Shown: positions 37,555 through 46,539 of the stretch, one piece after another | How positions within the stretch are numbered: the stretch's first letter is position 1 | How the letters are laid out: every line of letters starts with the position of its first letter | Notes under the pieces: generated by a model | The model's input: only the letters and a program-made list of their open reading frames with translations | What the model was told of the DNA's origin: nothing | The model's database searches: none | Program-made: the position numbers and the translations under genes | Assembly: GCF_036231945.1 (NCBI RefSeq) | Contig: NZ_CP109599.1 | Location: 3,194,501-3,258,500, forward strand | DNA: 64,000 nt | Origin: Streptomyces sp. NBC_01429 | Lineage (GTDB): Bacteria > Actinomycetota > Actinomycetes > Streptomycetales > Streptomycetaceae | Direction of reading: 5' to 3'

Positions 37555-38586
37555 ATGACCGACACCCCGGCCCGGCTGCTCAGCCTGCTCTCCCTCCTCC
37601 AGACCCCGCGCGAGTGGCCCGGCAGTGAGCTGGCCGAGCGCCTCGGTGTCAGCCCGCGCACCATCCGCCGCGACATCGACCGGCTGCGCGCCCTCGGCTA
37701 CCCCGTCGAGGCCACGATGGGCGCGGTCGGCGGCTACCGGCTGGTCGCGGGCACGGCGATGCCTCCGCTGCTCCTGGACGACGAGGAGGCCGTGGCCATC
37801 GCCGTCGGGCTGCGGGCCGGTGCGGGCCACGCCATCGAGGGTGTGGACGAGGCTTCCGTACGGGCCCTCGCCAAGCTGGAGCAAGTGCTGCCGTCCCGCC
37901 TGCGGCACCGCGTTTCGACGCTCCAGGCCGCGACCGTCCCGCTCACGCGCGGCGACGGCGCGACCGTCGATCCACGCACCCTGACGGTGATGGCCGCCGC
38001 CGTCACGGGCCTGGAGCGGCTGCGCTTCGGCTACCGCTCCGGGGACGGTACGGAGACGAAGCGGCAGGTCGAGCCGTACCGCCTCGTCTCCACCGGCCGG
38101 CGCTGGTACCTGGTCGCCTACGACCTCGGGCGGGCCGACTGGCGTACGTTCCGGGTCGACCGGGTCAGCGATCCGTTCGCCACCGGTGCCCGGTTCACCC
38201 CGCGGGAGCTGCCGAGCGGCGGGGACGAGGCGGAGTATCTGAGCCGGTCCATAGCGAGGATGAAGCCGACGCCGGAGCGGGAGCTGACGCTGGACGTGAC
38301 CTTCCTGGCGCCGGTGGAGTTCGTGGTAGCCCGGCTGCCTGGCCATCTCGGCGCACCCGAGGCGACCGGCCCGGACGCGTGCCGGCTGCGCGGCACGGTG
38401 ACGGACTCGCTGGAGTGGCTGGCGCTGCGGCTGGCGCTGGTGGACTGCGCGTTCACCGTCCACGCGCCGGAGCCGCTGACCGACCATCTGCGCGAGCTGG
38501 GGGCGCGGCTGACGCGGGCGGCGGGCACCGCCACCGGTCCCAGCGGCTCACCCGGCTCACCCGGCTCACCCGGCTCACCCGGCTGA
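37555..38586 (+). CDS. WYL-domain transcriptional regulator
   Basis: 343 residues. An N-terminal winged helix (RLLSLLSLLQTPREWPGSELAERLGVSPRTIRRDIDRLRALG) is followed by a WYL domain with RQVEPYRLVSTGRRWYLVAYD and WRTFRVDRVSDP, then a WCX-like C-terminal region. This is the YafY/PafC type of one-component regulator; the ligand is unknown. It is divergent from the DHA2 transporter. The last residues are a GSPG tandem repeat encoded by four copies of CTCACCCGG. Confidence 0.87.
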   Translation: MTDTPARLLSLLSLLQTPREWPGSELAERLGVSPRTIRRDIDRLRALGYPVEATMGAVGGYRLVAGTAMPPLLLDDEEAVAIAVGLRAGAGHAIEGVDEASVRALAKLEQVLPSRLRHRVSTLQAATVPLTRGDGATVDPRTLTVMAAAVTGLERLRFGYRSGDGTETKRQVEPYRLVSTGRRWYLVAYDLGRADWRTFRVDRVSDPFATGARFTPRELPSGGDEAEYLSRSIARMKPTPERELTLDVTFLAPVEFVVARLPGHLGAPEATGPDACRLRGTVTDSLEWLALRLALVDCAFTVHAPEPLTDHLRELGARLTRAAGTATGPSGSPGSPGSPGSPG

Positions 38587-38625
38587 TCCGGCCGACCCGG
38601 ATGTCCCGGCCTCCGGGCAGAGGTG

Positions 38626-38660
38626 AGCCCCGGCACCTGGGGGGGGTTGGTGCCGGGGCT
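38626..38660. terminator. Bidirectional terminator
   Basis: Perfect 12-bp stem (38626-38637 and 38649-38660) between the convergent WYL regulator and hrdD genes. Confidence 0.75.
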
Positions 38661-38761
38661 CGTCTTCGGCGGCCGACGCGTCGGCCGTCCCGTACCACGC
38701 GGAACAGCGGTTCCGGTGCGGTACGAGTCAGGAGAGACACTACGGCCACAGAACGGTGACG

Positions 38762-39769
38762 TCACGCCGCCGCGTCGAAACCTGTGTCCCTGGCCATCTT
38801 TTTCAGCTCTATCAGAGCGTGCTTCTCGATCTGCCGGATCCGCTCGCGCGTCAGGCCGTGCTGCTTGCCGACCTCGGTCAGCGTGCGCTCGCGGCCGTCC
38901 TCGATGCCGTACCGCATCTTGATGATCGAGGCGGTGCGCTGATCGAGCCTGCCGATCAGGTCCTCCAGCTCCTCGCTGCGCAGCAGCGTGAGCACCGACT
39001 GCTCGGGCGAGACGGCGGAGGTGTCCTCCAGCAGGTCGCCGAATTGCGTGTCCCCGTCGTCGTCCACCGACATGTTCAGGCTGACCGGGTCACGGGCCCA
39101 GTCCAGCACGTCGATGACGCGCGCCGGGTTGGAGTCCAGCTCGGCGGCCACCTCGGCGGGCTCGGGGTCGCGCCCGTGCTCCCGGTTGAACTCGCGCTGC
39201 ACGCGGCGGATCCTGCCCAGCTCCTCCACCAGGTGGACGGGGAGCCGGATCGTACGGGACTGGTCCGCTATGGAGCGGGTGATGGCCTGGCGGATCCACC
39301 AGGTCGCGTACGTCGAGAACTTGAAGCCCTTGGCGTAGTCGAACTTCTCCACCGCGCGCACGAGGCCCGCGTTCCCCTCCTGGATCAGGTCCAGCAGGGG
39401 CAGGCCGCTGCGCGGATAGCGGCGGGCGACGGCCACCACGAGGCGGAGGTTGGAGCGGATGAACACATCCTTCGCGCGCTCCCCCGCCGCGTACAGCGCC
39501 TCCAGCTCCTCGGGCGAGGCGCCTGCGGCCCCGCTCTCGATCTCGCCGTCGAGTATCTTCCGGGCGTAGACACCCGCTTCGATGGTCTGGGACAGCTCGA
39601 CTTCCTTTGCGGCGTCGAGCAGCGGTGTGCGCGCGATCTCATCGAGGTACATGCCGACCAGGTCGCGGTCGGCGATCTCCCCGCCTACAGCGCGAACACT
39701 GCTTGCCGCTTTCGTCCCACCGGAGCCGGAGGCGGTGGCGGAACGACGGGCGACGGCACGGGTTGCCAT
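38762..39769 (-). CDS. hrdD: Group 2 sigma-70 factor, HrdD type
   Basis: 335 residues from ATG 39769 with AAGGGAG upstream. Region 1.2 is VGMYLDEIARTPLLDAAKEVEL; region 2 has RSNLRLVVAVARRYPRSGLPLLDLIQEGN and KGFKFSTYATWWIRQAITR. Regions 3 and 4 end with TLTEVGKQHGLTRERIRQIEKHAL. There is no long region 1.1, so this is a non-essential group 2 factor rather than HrdB. The position near the fru operon matches hrdD in Streptomyces coelicolor as I recall it. It is divergent from the pat-like gene. Confidence 0.85.
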   Translation of the reverse strand: MATRAVARRSATASGSGGTKAASSVRAVGGEIADRDLVGMYLDEIARTPLLDAAKEVELSQTIEAGVYARKILDGEIESGAAGASPEELEALYAAGERAKDVFIRSNLRLVVAVARRYPRSGLPLLDLIQEGNAGLVRAVEKFDYAKGFKFSTYATWWIRQAITRSIADQSRTIRLPVHLVEELGRIRRVQREFNREHGRDPEPAEVAAELDSNPARVIDVLDWARDPVSLNMSVDDDGDTQFGDLLEDTSAVSPEQSVLTLLRSEELEDLIGRLDQRTASIIKMRYGIEDGRERTLTEVGKQHGLTRERIRQIEKHALIELKKMARDTGFDAAA

Positions 39770-39917
39770 GCGAGCTCCCTTACTGAGTAGGTCGCGACAC
39801 CCTCCCGGGTGCCCTGCATCCGTTGGAAACAACGACTGGAATCCGGACAGAATTCCCATGCGGTGCGGGGATTTTCTGATCGTGCAGTACCCTGTGCCGC
39901 GAATCCGGGGAGGACAG

Positions 39918-40511
39918 ATGTCGTACGTATGCACAGAAGTGCAGGTCAGAGCCGGAACAGAGGCTGATCTCGCGGCCCTGACGGACATCTACAACCACTA
40001 CGTCCGAGAGACGGCCATCACCTTCGACACCGTGGCGTTCACCCCCGAACAGCGGCTTCCATGGCTGCGTTCTCATCCCAAAGACGGCCCGCACCGCCTT
40101 TTGGTTGCTCAGGATGTCCCGTCTGCCCGCATTCTGGGATACGCGACCAGCAGCCCGTTCCGCCCGAAGCCCGCGTACTCGACCTCGGTCGAGGTGTCCG
40201 TCTACTGCGCGCCGCCGGCCGGGCGGCGCGGCATCGGCACGCTGCTCTACCAGGCACTCTTCGAGGCTCTCGCGGGCGAGGACGTCCATCGCGCGTACGC
40301 GGGCATCGCCCGGCCCAACGAGGCGTCGGACCGGCTGCACGCAAGGTTCGGCTTCCGCCACCTGGGGACGTACCAGGAGGTCGGGCGGAAGTTCGGCAGG
40401 TACTGGGACGTGGCCTGGTACGAGAAGCACCTCGGGGAGACCGCCGGGGCCGCCGGGGCCGCCGGGACTGTTGGGACCGTCGAGGCCGCTGGGACCGCTG
40501 GGACCGCCTGA
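39918..40511 (+). CDS. Phosphinothricin-type GNAT N-acetyltransferase
   Basis: 197 residues, ATG with GGGGAGGA upstream. EADLAALTDIYNHYVRETAITFDT, SVEVSVYCAPPAGRRGIGTLLYQALFEAL and YAGIARPNEASDRLHARFGFRHLGTY match the Pat/Bar/YncA GNAT subfamily. Relatives acetylate phosphinothricin or methionine derivatives; the natural substrate here is unknown. The C-terminal tail is a Gly/Ala/Thr repeat with no match to the domain. Confidence 0.85.
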   Translation: MSYVCTEVQVRAGTEADLAALTDIYNHYVRETAITFDTVAFTPEQRLPWLRSHPKDGPHRLLVAQDVPSARILGYATSSPFRPKPAYSTSVEVSVYCAPPAGRRGIGTLLYQALFEALAGEDVHRAYAGIARPNEASDRLHARFGFRHLGTYQEVGRKFGRYWDVAWYEKHLGETAGAAGAAGTVGTVEAAGTAGTA

Positions 40512-40548
40512 AACGCGGCACGGCACCGGGCCGACGGAACCGCCCTGG

Positions 40549-41331
40549 TCAGCCGAACTGCAAGGACCTCTTCGCGAGCCCCAGCCAGAACCCGTCGATC
40601 ACGCTCCGGCCGCTGTCCAGCTCGCCCTCCGAGGCGCCGAGCGTGACGAAGAGCGGTGCGAAGTGCTCCGTGCGCGGATGGGCCAGCCGGCCCGCCGGCG
40701 CCTTGTGCTCGAAGTCGAGCAGCGCGTCGATGTCCTGGGCCTGGAGCGCCCGCGTCCCCCAGTCGTCGAACTCCGCCGACCAGCCGGGCACCCCGCCGCC
40801 GGGGTGGCGCAGCGCGGCGAGGTTGTGGGTGAAGAACCCGCTGCCGACGATCAGCACGCCCTCGTCCCGCAGCGGCGCCAGCTTGCGCCCGATCTCCAGC
40901 AGCTTCCGCGGTTCGAGCGTGGGCAGGGAGATCTGGAGGACCGGGATGTCGGCGTCCGGGAACATCTCCACGAGCGGTACGTACGCGCCGTGGTCGAGCC
41001 CCCGGTCCGGTACGTCCCGCACGGGCGTTCCCGCGCCGCGCAGCAGCTTGCGTACGGATTCGGCGAGCGCGGGGGCGCCGGGGGCTCCGTACCGCACCTG
41101 GTAGTAGTGCTCGGGGAAGCCCCAGAAGTCGTGGACGAGCGGTACGGGTTCGGTGGCGCCGAGCGCGAGCGGGGCCTCTTCCCAGTGCGCGGAGACCATC
41201 AGGATCGCCGTGGGGCGCGGCAGCGTCGCGGACCAGGCCGCCAGCTCGCCGGGCCAGACCGGGTCGTCCGCGAGCGGCGGGGCGCCGTGGGAGAGGTAGA
41301 GGGCCGGCATGCGCTCAGCGACACCATTCAT
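40549..41331 (-). CDS. LigB-type extradiol dioxygenase (YgiD/DODA-like)
   Basis: 260 residues from ATG 41331 with GGGAG upstream. MPALYLSHGAPPLADD near the start provides the metal-binding His, followed by MVSAHWEEAPLAL, DFWGFPEHYYQVRYGAPG, GLDHGAYVPL and GSGFFTHNLAAL, all typical of class III 4,5-DOPA dioxygenase-like enzymes. It probably opens an aromatic catechol ring; substrate unknown. Divergent from a MarR regulator. Confidence 0.87.
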   Translation of the reverse strand: MNGVAERMPALYLSHGAPPLADDPVWPGELAAWSATLPRPTAILMVSAHWEEAPLALGATEPVPLVHDFWGFPEHYYQVRYGAPGAPALAESVRKLLRGAGTPVRDVPDRGLDHGAYVPLVEMFPDADIPVLQISLPTLEPRKLLEIGRKLAPLRDEGVLIVGSGFFTHNLAALRHPGGGVPGWSAEFDDWGTRALQAQDIDALLDFEHKAPAGRLAHPRTEHFAPLFVTLGASEGELDSGRSVIDGFWLGLAKRSLQFG

Positions 41332-41377
41332 GACAACTCCCGGTCCAGGCACTTCACGCTCTGCTCGAAGCCCTCTA

Positions 41378-41391
41378 CTTGAAAGCTCAAG
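41378..41391. promoter_or_regulatory. Candidate MarR operator
   Basis: CTTGAAAGCTCAAG has exact 5-bp inverted arms (CTTGA/TCAAG) and lies in the divergent gap between the dioxygenase and marR genes. A related TTAAGATTCAAG sequence follows near 41424-41436, next to the MarR start. Confidence 0.55.
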
Positions 41392-41437
41392 CACTCAACG
41401 CCGTCAAGCTTACGCATATCTATTTTAAGATTCAAGA

Positions 41438-42067
41438 ATGAGTAGAGTGGTCCACATGACCATGGCACCCACCGACAGCGACGGCGCTGCGGACAGCGAC
41501 GACACCGGAATCAGCGACGGCAGCGACAGCGGCGACGTCAAGGACGACGTCAAGGGCGACGTCCGGGGTGGCGGTGACGACGGTGCGCCGCGCTGGCTCA
41601 GCGACGACGAACAAGGCGTCTGGCGGATGTACCTCGCGGCCACCACGCTTCTGGAGGATCATCTCGACCGCCAGCTCCAGCGCGACGCCGGGATGCCGCA
41701 CATCTACTACGCGCTGCTGGTGCGGCTCGCGCAGGCGCCCAGGCGGCGGCAGCGGATGACCCAGCTGGCCATGGACGTCAAGATCACCAGATCCCGGCTC
41801 TCGCACGCGATCGCCCGGCTCGAAGAGTACGGCTGGGTGCGGCGCGAGGAGTGCGACTCCGACAAGCGGGGCCAGAACGCGTTCCTCACGGACGAGGGCA
41901 ACGAGGTGCTGAAGCGGTCGGCGCCGGGCCATGTGACCGCCGTACGCCAGGCGATCTTCGACCGGCTGTCCCCGGAACAGGTGGGACAGCTCGGGGAGAT
42001 CATGCGGGTGATGGCCGAGGGGCTCCAGCCGGAGGGCACGGGCGCGGATCTGCCCTGGCGCCGCTGA
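41438..42067 (+). CDS. MarR-family regulator
   Basis: 209 residues. The first 45 are Asp/Gly/Ser-rich and probably disordered. The winged helix is RMTQLAMDVKITRSRLSHAIARLEEYGWVRREECDSDKRGQNAFLTDEG, the standard MarR DNA-binding unit. It probably represses the divergent dioxygenase. ATG 41438 has no good SD, so the transcript may be leaderless; ATG 41456 is an alternative. The last codons overlap a terminator hairpin. Confidence 0.85.
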   Translation: MSRVVHMTMAPTDSDGAADSDDTGISDGSDSGDVKDDVKGDVRGGGDDGAPRWLSDDEQGVWRMYLAATTLLEDHLDRQLQRDAGMPHIYYALLVRLAQAPRRRQRMTQLAMDVKITRSRLSHAIARLEEYGWVRREECDSDKRGQNAFLTDEGNEVLKRSAPGHVTAVRQAIFDRLSPEQVGQLGEIMRVMAEGLQPEGTGADLPWRR

Positions 42068-42092
42068 GTCGCGGCGGCGCCAGGGCAGATCC
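42046..42092 (+). terminator. Terminator overlapping the marR stop
   Basis: Perfect 17-bp stem (42046-42062 and 42076-42092), with the first arm inside the last coding codons of the MarR gene. Confidence 0.75.
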
Positions 42093-42174
42093 TGTGCGTG
42101 CTCCGTAAGTGCGTCGGCCCCGTCCGTCCGTACGTGCGTCCCGTCCATACGTCCGTACGTATGTACCGGCCGGA

Positions 42175-42239
42175 GCCTTCTGTACGCGTCTTCCGTACGC
42201 GTCTTCCGTACGTGCCTTCCGTACGTGCCTTCCGTACGT
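42175..42239. repeat. Five tandem 13-bp repeats
   Basis: Five contiguous 13-bp units with consensus GYCTTCYGTACGY, at 42175, 42188, 42201, 42214 and 42227, in the gap between convergent marR and MFS genes. Most units contain the CGTACG palindrome; similar GTCCGTACG motifs occur just upstream (42120-42160). Not in a coding frame I can support. Confidence 0.85.
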
Positions 42240-42258
42240 AGTCCGTCGGCGGTGACCG

Positions 42259-43800
42259 TCAGTGCATCGCCACCGGCATCTGGACCTCGTCCTCCGCACC
42301 CTCACCGGCGCCGCCGGAAGCGGACGGCGAGGTGCCGGGGCGGCCCGTGTTGATGAAGGTCAGCGCGATCGTCGCGGCGACGACCAGGATGCCGACCGCC
42401 CACCAGATGGCGCTGGAGAAGCCGGACACCAGGGCCTGGAGCTGGAGCAGCTGCGGGTCACTGGCCCCCGCAGCGTGCGAGGCGATGTACGAGGTCGTCG
42501 CGGAGGCGGCGATCGTGTTGAGCAGAGCGGTGCCGATCGCGCCGCCGACCTGCTGCGAGGTGTTCACCATCGCCGAGGCGACGCCTGCGTCACGCGGCTC
42601 GATGCCGTGCGTGGCGAGCGACATGGCCGGCATGAACGCCGTACCCATGCCGAGGCCGAGCAGCAGCTCCGCAGGCAGGATGAGCCCGGTGTACGAGGAG
42701 CCGATCTCCAGCTGCGTCAGCAGCAGCATGCCGACGGCCGCGAGCAGGAAGCCGGGGCCCATCAGCAGCCGCGGCGGGACCCTGGTCATCAGCCGGGCGC
42801 CGATCTGGGTCGAGCCCGTGACCATGCCGACGATCATCGGCATGAAGGCGAAGCCCGTCTTGACCGGCGAGTACCCCTCCACGACCTGGAGGTAGTACGT
42901 CAGGAAGAGGAAGAGGCCGAACATGCCGATGATGGCGAGGCCCAGCGAGAGGTAGACACCGGCACGGTTCCGGTTGGTCACCACGCGCAGCGGCAGCAGC
43001 GGGGCCTTGACCTTGCCCTCGACGCGGACGAACAGGCCCAGCAGGACGACGGAGGCGACGAAGAGGGAGATCGTCGAGGTGTCGCCCCAGCCGTTGGACT
43101 CGGCGCGCGTGAAGCCGTACACCAGGGAGACCAGACCCAGCGTCGACAGGACGACTCCGGGGATGTCGAGCGCGGAACGGTTGCGTCCGCCCGCGGGCTC
43201 GCGGATCACGAAGTACGCGCCCAGCGCGGCCACGATGGCGAACGGGATGTTGACGAAGAACGTCCAGCGCCAGTCCAGGTACTCGGTGAGGAAGCCGCCG
43301 AGGATCAGGCCCACGGCGCCACCGCCACCGGCGATCGCACCGAAGATGCCGAACGCCTTGGCCCGCTCCTTGGGGCTGGTGAAGGTCACCGCGAGGAGCG
43401 ACAGGGCGGCGGGCGCGAGCAGCGCGCCGAAGACACCCTGGAGCGCGCGGGCCCCGAGCAGCATCGCCTCGCTGTTGGCGGCGCCGCCGATGGCGGAAGC
43501 CGCGGCGAAACCGATCAGGCCGGTGGTGAAGGTGCGCTTACGGCCCCACAGGTCGGCGATACGTCCGCCGAAGAGCAGCAGACCGCCGAAGGCGAGCGCG
43601 TAGGCCGTGATGACCCACTGCTTGTTGCCGTCGGATATGCCCAGGTCCTGCTGGGCGGAGGGCAGGGCGATGTTCACGATGGTCGCGTCGAGCACGACCA
43701 TCAGCTGGGCGAGGGCGATGAACACCAGCGCTTTCCAGCGGTTCGGATCGGGAAGCGCGGCTCCCGTGTCGGGGAGCCTCTTCTCGGCTGTTTTTGACAT
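42259..43800 (-). CDS. MFS drug transporter, DHA2 family
   Basis: 513 residues from ATG 43800, with AGGTGG eight bases upstream. LMVVLDATIVNIALPSAQQDLG, WVITAYALAFGGLLLFGGRIADLWGRKR and AGGGGAVGLILGGFLTEYLDW are family motifs; fourteen helices are plausible. It lies 116 bp downstream of a TetR regulator on the same strand and may be its target. It is the second DHA2 exporter in the window and is not a recent copy of the first. Confidence 0.88.
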   Translation of the reverse strand: MSKTAEKRLPDTGAALPDPNRWKALVFIALAQLMVVLDATIVNIALPSAQQDLGISDGNKQWVITAYALAFGGLLLFGGRIADLWGRKRTFTTGLIGFAAASAIGGAANSEAMLLGARALQGVFGALLAPAALSLLAVTFTSPKERAKAFGIFGAIAGGGGAVGLILGGFLTEYLDWRWTFFVNIPFAIVAALGAYFVIREPAGGRNRSALDIPGVVLSTLGLVSLVYGFTRAESNGWGDTSTISLFVASVVLLGLFVRVEGKVKAPLLPLRVVTNRNRAGVYLSLGLAIIGMFGLFLFLTYYLQVVEGYSPVKTGFAFMPMIVGMVTGSTQIGARLMTRVPPRLLMGPGFLLAAVGMLLLTQLEIGSSYTGLILPAELLLGLGMGTAFMPAMSLATHGIEPRDAGVASAMVNTSQQVGGAIGTALLNTIAASATTSYIASHAAGASDPQLLQLQALVSGFSSAIWWAVGILVVAATIALTFINTGRPGTSPSASGGAGEGAEDEVQMPVAMH

Positions 43801-43916
43801 GGAGGTATCCACCTATTGGTACAGAAGGACGGAAACGTACGTAAGTACAGGCGACGCTGCGGGACTTACGAAGTCATTGCGGGGCTATTGCGGGGTGATG
43901 AAGTCACGGAGGCGCG

Positions 43917-44597
43917 TCACGGGGCGGCGCGGCGCAGTTCCTCCAGGGTGGCGGCCGAGCCGCACAGGGTGGACCGGGCCGGGGCCTCCAGGCCGTCGAG
44001 GAACAGCTGGAGGTGCCGGTGGGTGAAGCGGTCCAGGTTCAGGCAGCCGGTGTCGGGCAGCTGACGGGTGAGCTGGGACAGCACCATCATCAGATCGCCG
44101 GCGGCGACATCCGTACGCAGCCGCCCGGCGTTCCTCGCCCGCTCCATCAGCCCTTCGACGGCGCCTTCGAGGCGCACACGCTCGGCTTCAAGCTCGGGGC
44201 AGGCCCGGCCGAACGCGTCGGAGAGCATCGGGCAGAGCGCTCCGATCCGCTCGTCGGCCGCCGCGTGCACGAAGTCGCGCAGCGCGGCGAACGGGTCGGA
44301 GTGTTCGGCGGCCAGATCCTCGGCCGCGATCCGCTCCGCGCATTCCGCTACGCGGACCATGACGGAGAGCACGACGTCGTGGATGAGGGCCGCGCGGTCG
44401 GGGAAGTGCCGGTAGAGCGTGGCGTTGCCGATCCCGGCGCGACGGGCGATCTCGTCGAGCGGGGCTTCGGAGCCGTACTCCACGAACAGCTCCCGGGCCG
44501 CCGCCACGATCCGCTCCCGGTTGCGCAGCGCGTCCGCGCGCGGACGCGGGATACGACGCGTGAGTGCGCATTCGGTGGCGCTGGCGGGGGCGGTCAC
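43917..44597 (-). CDS. TetR-family regulator
   Basis: 226 residues from GTG 44597 with AAAGG upstream. NRERIVAAARELFVEYGSEA and LDEIARRAGIGNATLYRHFPDRAALI form the TetR helix-turn-helix; the C-terminal ligand domain is helical. It precedes the DHA2 exporter. The gap to that gene contains GTACGTAAGTAC (43837-43848) and a partial CGTAAGT/ACTTACG repeat, candidate operator half-sites. Confidence 0.87.
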   Translation of the reverse strand: MTAPASATECALTRRIPRPRADALRNRERIVAAARELFVEYGSEAPLDEIARRAGIGNATLYRHFPDRAALIHDVVLSVMVRVAECAERIAAEDLAAEHSDPFAALRDFVHAAADERIGALCPMLSDAFGRACPELEAERVRLEGAVEGLMERARNAGRLRTDVAAGDLMMVLSQLTRQLPDTGCLNLDRFTHRHLQLFLDGLEAPARSTLCGSAATLEELRRAAP

Positions 44598-44878
44598 GTC
44601 CGGCCTTCTTTCGGTCGTTCGGTCTTGGGTTGTTCCGATGGAACGTCAGCTAAGCGGGGACACGCTCCCCGCTTACGAGGACACAGGTGCAAACGGGGAA
44701 GACGTCCCCGGTTATTTCACCCATGCATGTGACCTGACTCACAAGGGTGAATCGGACGGATAAAACCGGAAAACCCACGATCGGCGCACCCAGCGGGCGC
44801 CGACACGCCGCCGGACGGAGGGTGATCGAACGGAGCGCAGTCAGAACCGCCGACTGCCGCGCGACCGAAGGCGGCCGA

Positions 44879-46204
44879 ATGCAGCAGAGGCGACGGATAG
44901 GCCGAGCCGGCGAGAGAGCCGGATTCAGGTGGAACACCGGATTCAAGTGGAACAGAAGAACCGGCAGGCTCGGCGCGCTCGCAGGCCTCACGGCACTCGC
45001 CCTCACCGCCCTGACCTCGGCGAGCGGCACCCTGACTGCCCCCACCCGCGCCACGGCCGGACCCGGAAGCGCCTCGGGATCGGCGCTCGGACCGTGCCGT
45101 ATCGCCTCGGGTGTCGCCGTACAGATGTCGGAGGGGCTGCCCACCCCGGCCGGCTACTCCCGCTCGACCGGCCGGATCCGCGCCCTCAACCTCATGATCG
45201 ATTTCCCGGACGCACCCGGCCCCGGCAAGGCGAAGGACCGGCTGGCCGAGTTCTTCCCGCAGACGTCCGAGTGGTTCAGGACCAGCTCCTACGGCCGGCT
45301 GGACTACCGCGCCGAGGCCCCGGTCCCGGACTGGCTGCGGATGCCGATGCCGTTCTCGGAGTACGGCATCGACCGCGGGTCCCCTTACGAACCGGGCTAC
45401 CGCAGGCTCGTCGAGGACATCGTCGCCGCCGCCGACGCGGACGTGGACTTCAGCGCGTACGACCTGGTCAACATCCTGGTCACGCCGAACGCCGGGCCCT
45501 CGGCGCTGGACACCGTCCTGTCCGTCACCTTCTCCGGCAACGCGGACGCCCCGCACGCGGACGGCGTCCCGCTCTCCAACACGTCGTTCGTCTACAGCCG
45601 CCAGGACGACGGGTCGGGTTCGTACGCCCAGACGGGCTACCGGGTGCTGCCGCACGAGAACGGCCATGTCTTCGGCCTCCCCGACCTCTATACGGCGGAG
45701 GGCGGCGGCGCCGTCGGGCACTGGGACATCATGTCGGAGGACTGGGGCGCCAACAACGATCTGCTGGGCTGGCACAAGTGGAAGCTCGGCTGGCTGGACG
45801 ACGAGCAGATCGGCTGCGCCTCCGCGCACGGCAGCAGCGACTTCCTGCTGGCCCCGCTGGCCACACCGGGCGGCCCGAAGATCGCCTTCGTACCGATCTC
45901 CAAGGAGTCGGGGTACGCGGTGGAGGTACGGACCCGGGCGGGCAACGACGAGGCCGTCTGCCGGCCGGGCGTGCTGATCTACCGCGTGGACGCGGGCGTG
46001 GACACCGGACGCGGTCCCGTGACGGTCTCGGACAGCAAGGAGAACAGCGGGGGCTGTACGCGGCGGCCCAATGTGCACGCGGAGCTGTCGGACGCGCCGT
46101 ACGGTCCGGGCCAGACCTTCGTGGACAAGGAAAACGGCATCCGGATCTCGGTGCTGTCGCAGGAACCGGACGACAACTTCATGGTGCGGGTGACGAAGTC
46201 CTGA
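44879..46204 (+). CDS. Secreted M6-like zinc metalloprotease
   Basis: 441 residues from ATG 44879 with GAAGG upstream; a longer frame from GTG 44747 is less likely. Basic N-terminus, hydrophobic signal (LGALAGLTALALTALTS), then the mature protein. The zinc motif is LPHENGHVFGLPDLY (HExGH, about residues 259-263), followed by a conserved DIMSEDWGANNDLLGWHKWKLGWLD. This matches the immune-inhibitor-A/M6 family, which degrades extracellular proteins. Confidence 0.85.
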   Translation: MQQRRRIGRAGERAGFRWNTGFKWNRRTGRLGALAGLTALALTALTSASGTLTAPTRATAGPGSASGSALGPCRIASGVAVQMSEGLPTPAGYSRSTGRIRALNLMIDFPDAPGPGKAKDRLAEFFPQTSEWFRTSSYGRLDYRAEAPVPDWLRMPMPFSEYGIDRGSPYEPGYRRLVEDIVAAADADVDFSAYDLVNILVTPNAGPSALDTVLSVTFSGNADAPHADGVPLSNTSFVYSRQDDGSGSYAQTGYRVLPHENGHVFGLPDLYTAEGGGAVGHWDIMSEDWGANNDLLGWHKWKLGWLDDEQIGCASAHGSSDFLLAPLATPGGPKIAFVPISKESGYAVEVRTRAGNDEAVCRPGVLIYRVDAGVDTGRGPVTVSDSKENSGGCTRRPNVHAELSDAPYGPGQTFVDKENGIRISVLSQEPDDNFMVRVTKS

Positions 46205-46300
46205 GCCGCTGGCAGAGCCTCGAACTGATGCGCAGCCGCGACCAGACCGTCGTCAAGCCGGTTGTCGTCATCGGCTGATCCGCCCGCGATCCGCTCGACC

Positions 46301-46412
46301 ATCGGTCATGACGGTCATCGGTCATGACGACCATCGGTCATGTCTGCCGTCGGTCATGACGGCAGTCGGTCATGTCTGACGTCGGTCATGACGGCCGTCG
46401 GTCATGACCGGC
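46301..46412. repeat. Seven tandem 16-bp repeats
   Basis: Seven contiguous 16-bp units, each beginning RTCGGTCATG and mostly continuing ACGGYC, starting at 46301 and every 16 bases after. The GGTCATGAC core is near-palindromic. The array lies between the protease gene and the alpha/beta hydrolase, about 128 bp before the latter. No spacers, so not a CRISPR. Confidence 0.9.
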
Positions 46413-46539
46413 GCTGTCCGTGGTTGGCTGGGGCCATGACCTCGACGACATCGATACCTGGCGTCTCAGCCGTTCCCGCCGGGGGCAGACGGCTCGGCGT
46501 GGCCCCGGGCTGTCATCTCGCCTGCGGGAGCGGCGCTTC

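Noticed and set aside
46301..46412. Possible CRISPR array
   Set aside because: Units are directly adjacent with no spacers and only 16 bp long.
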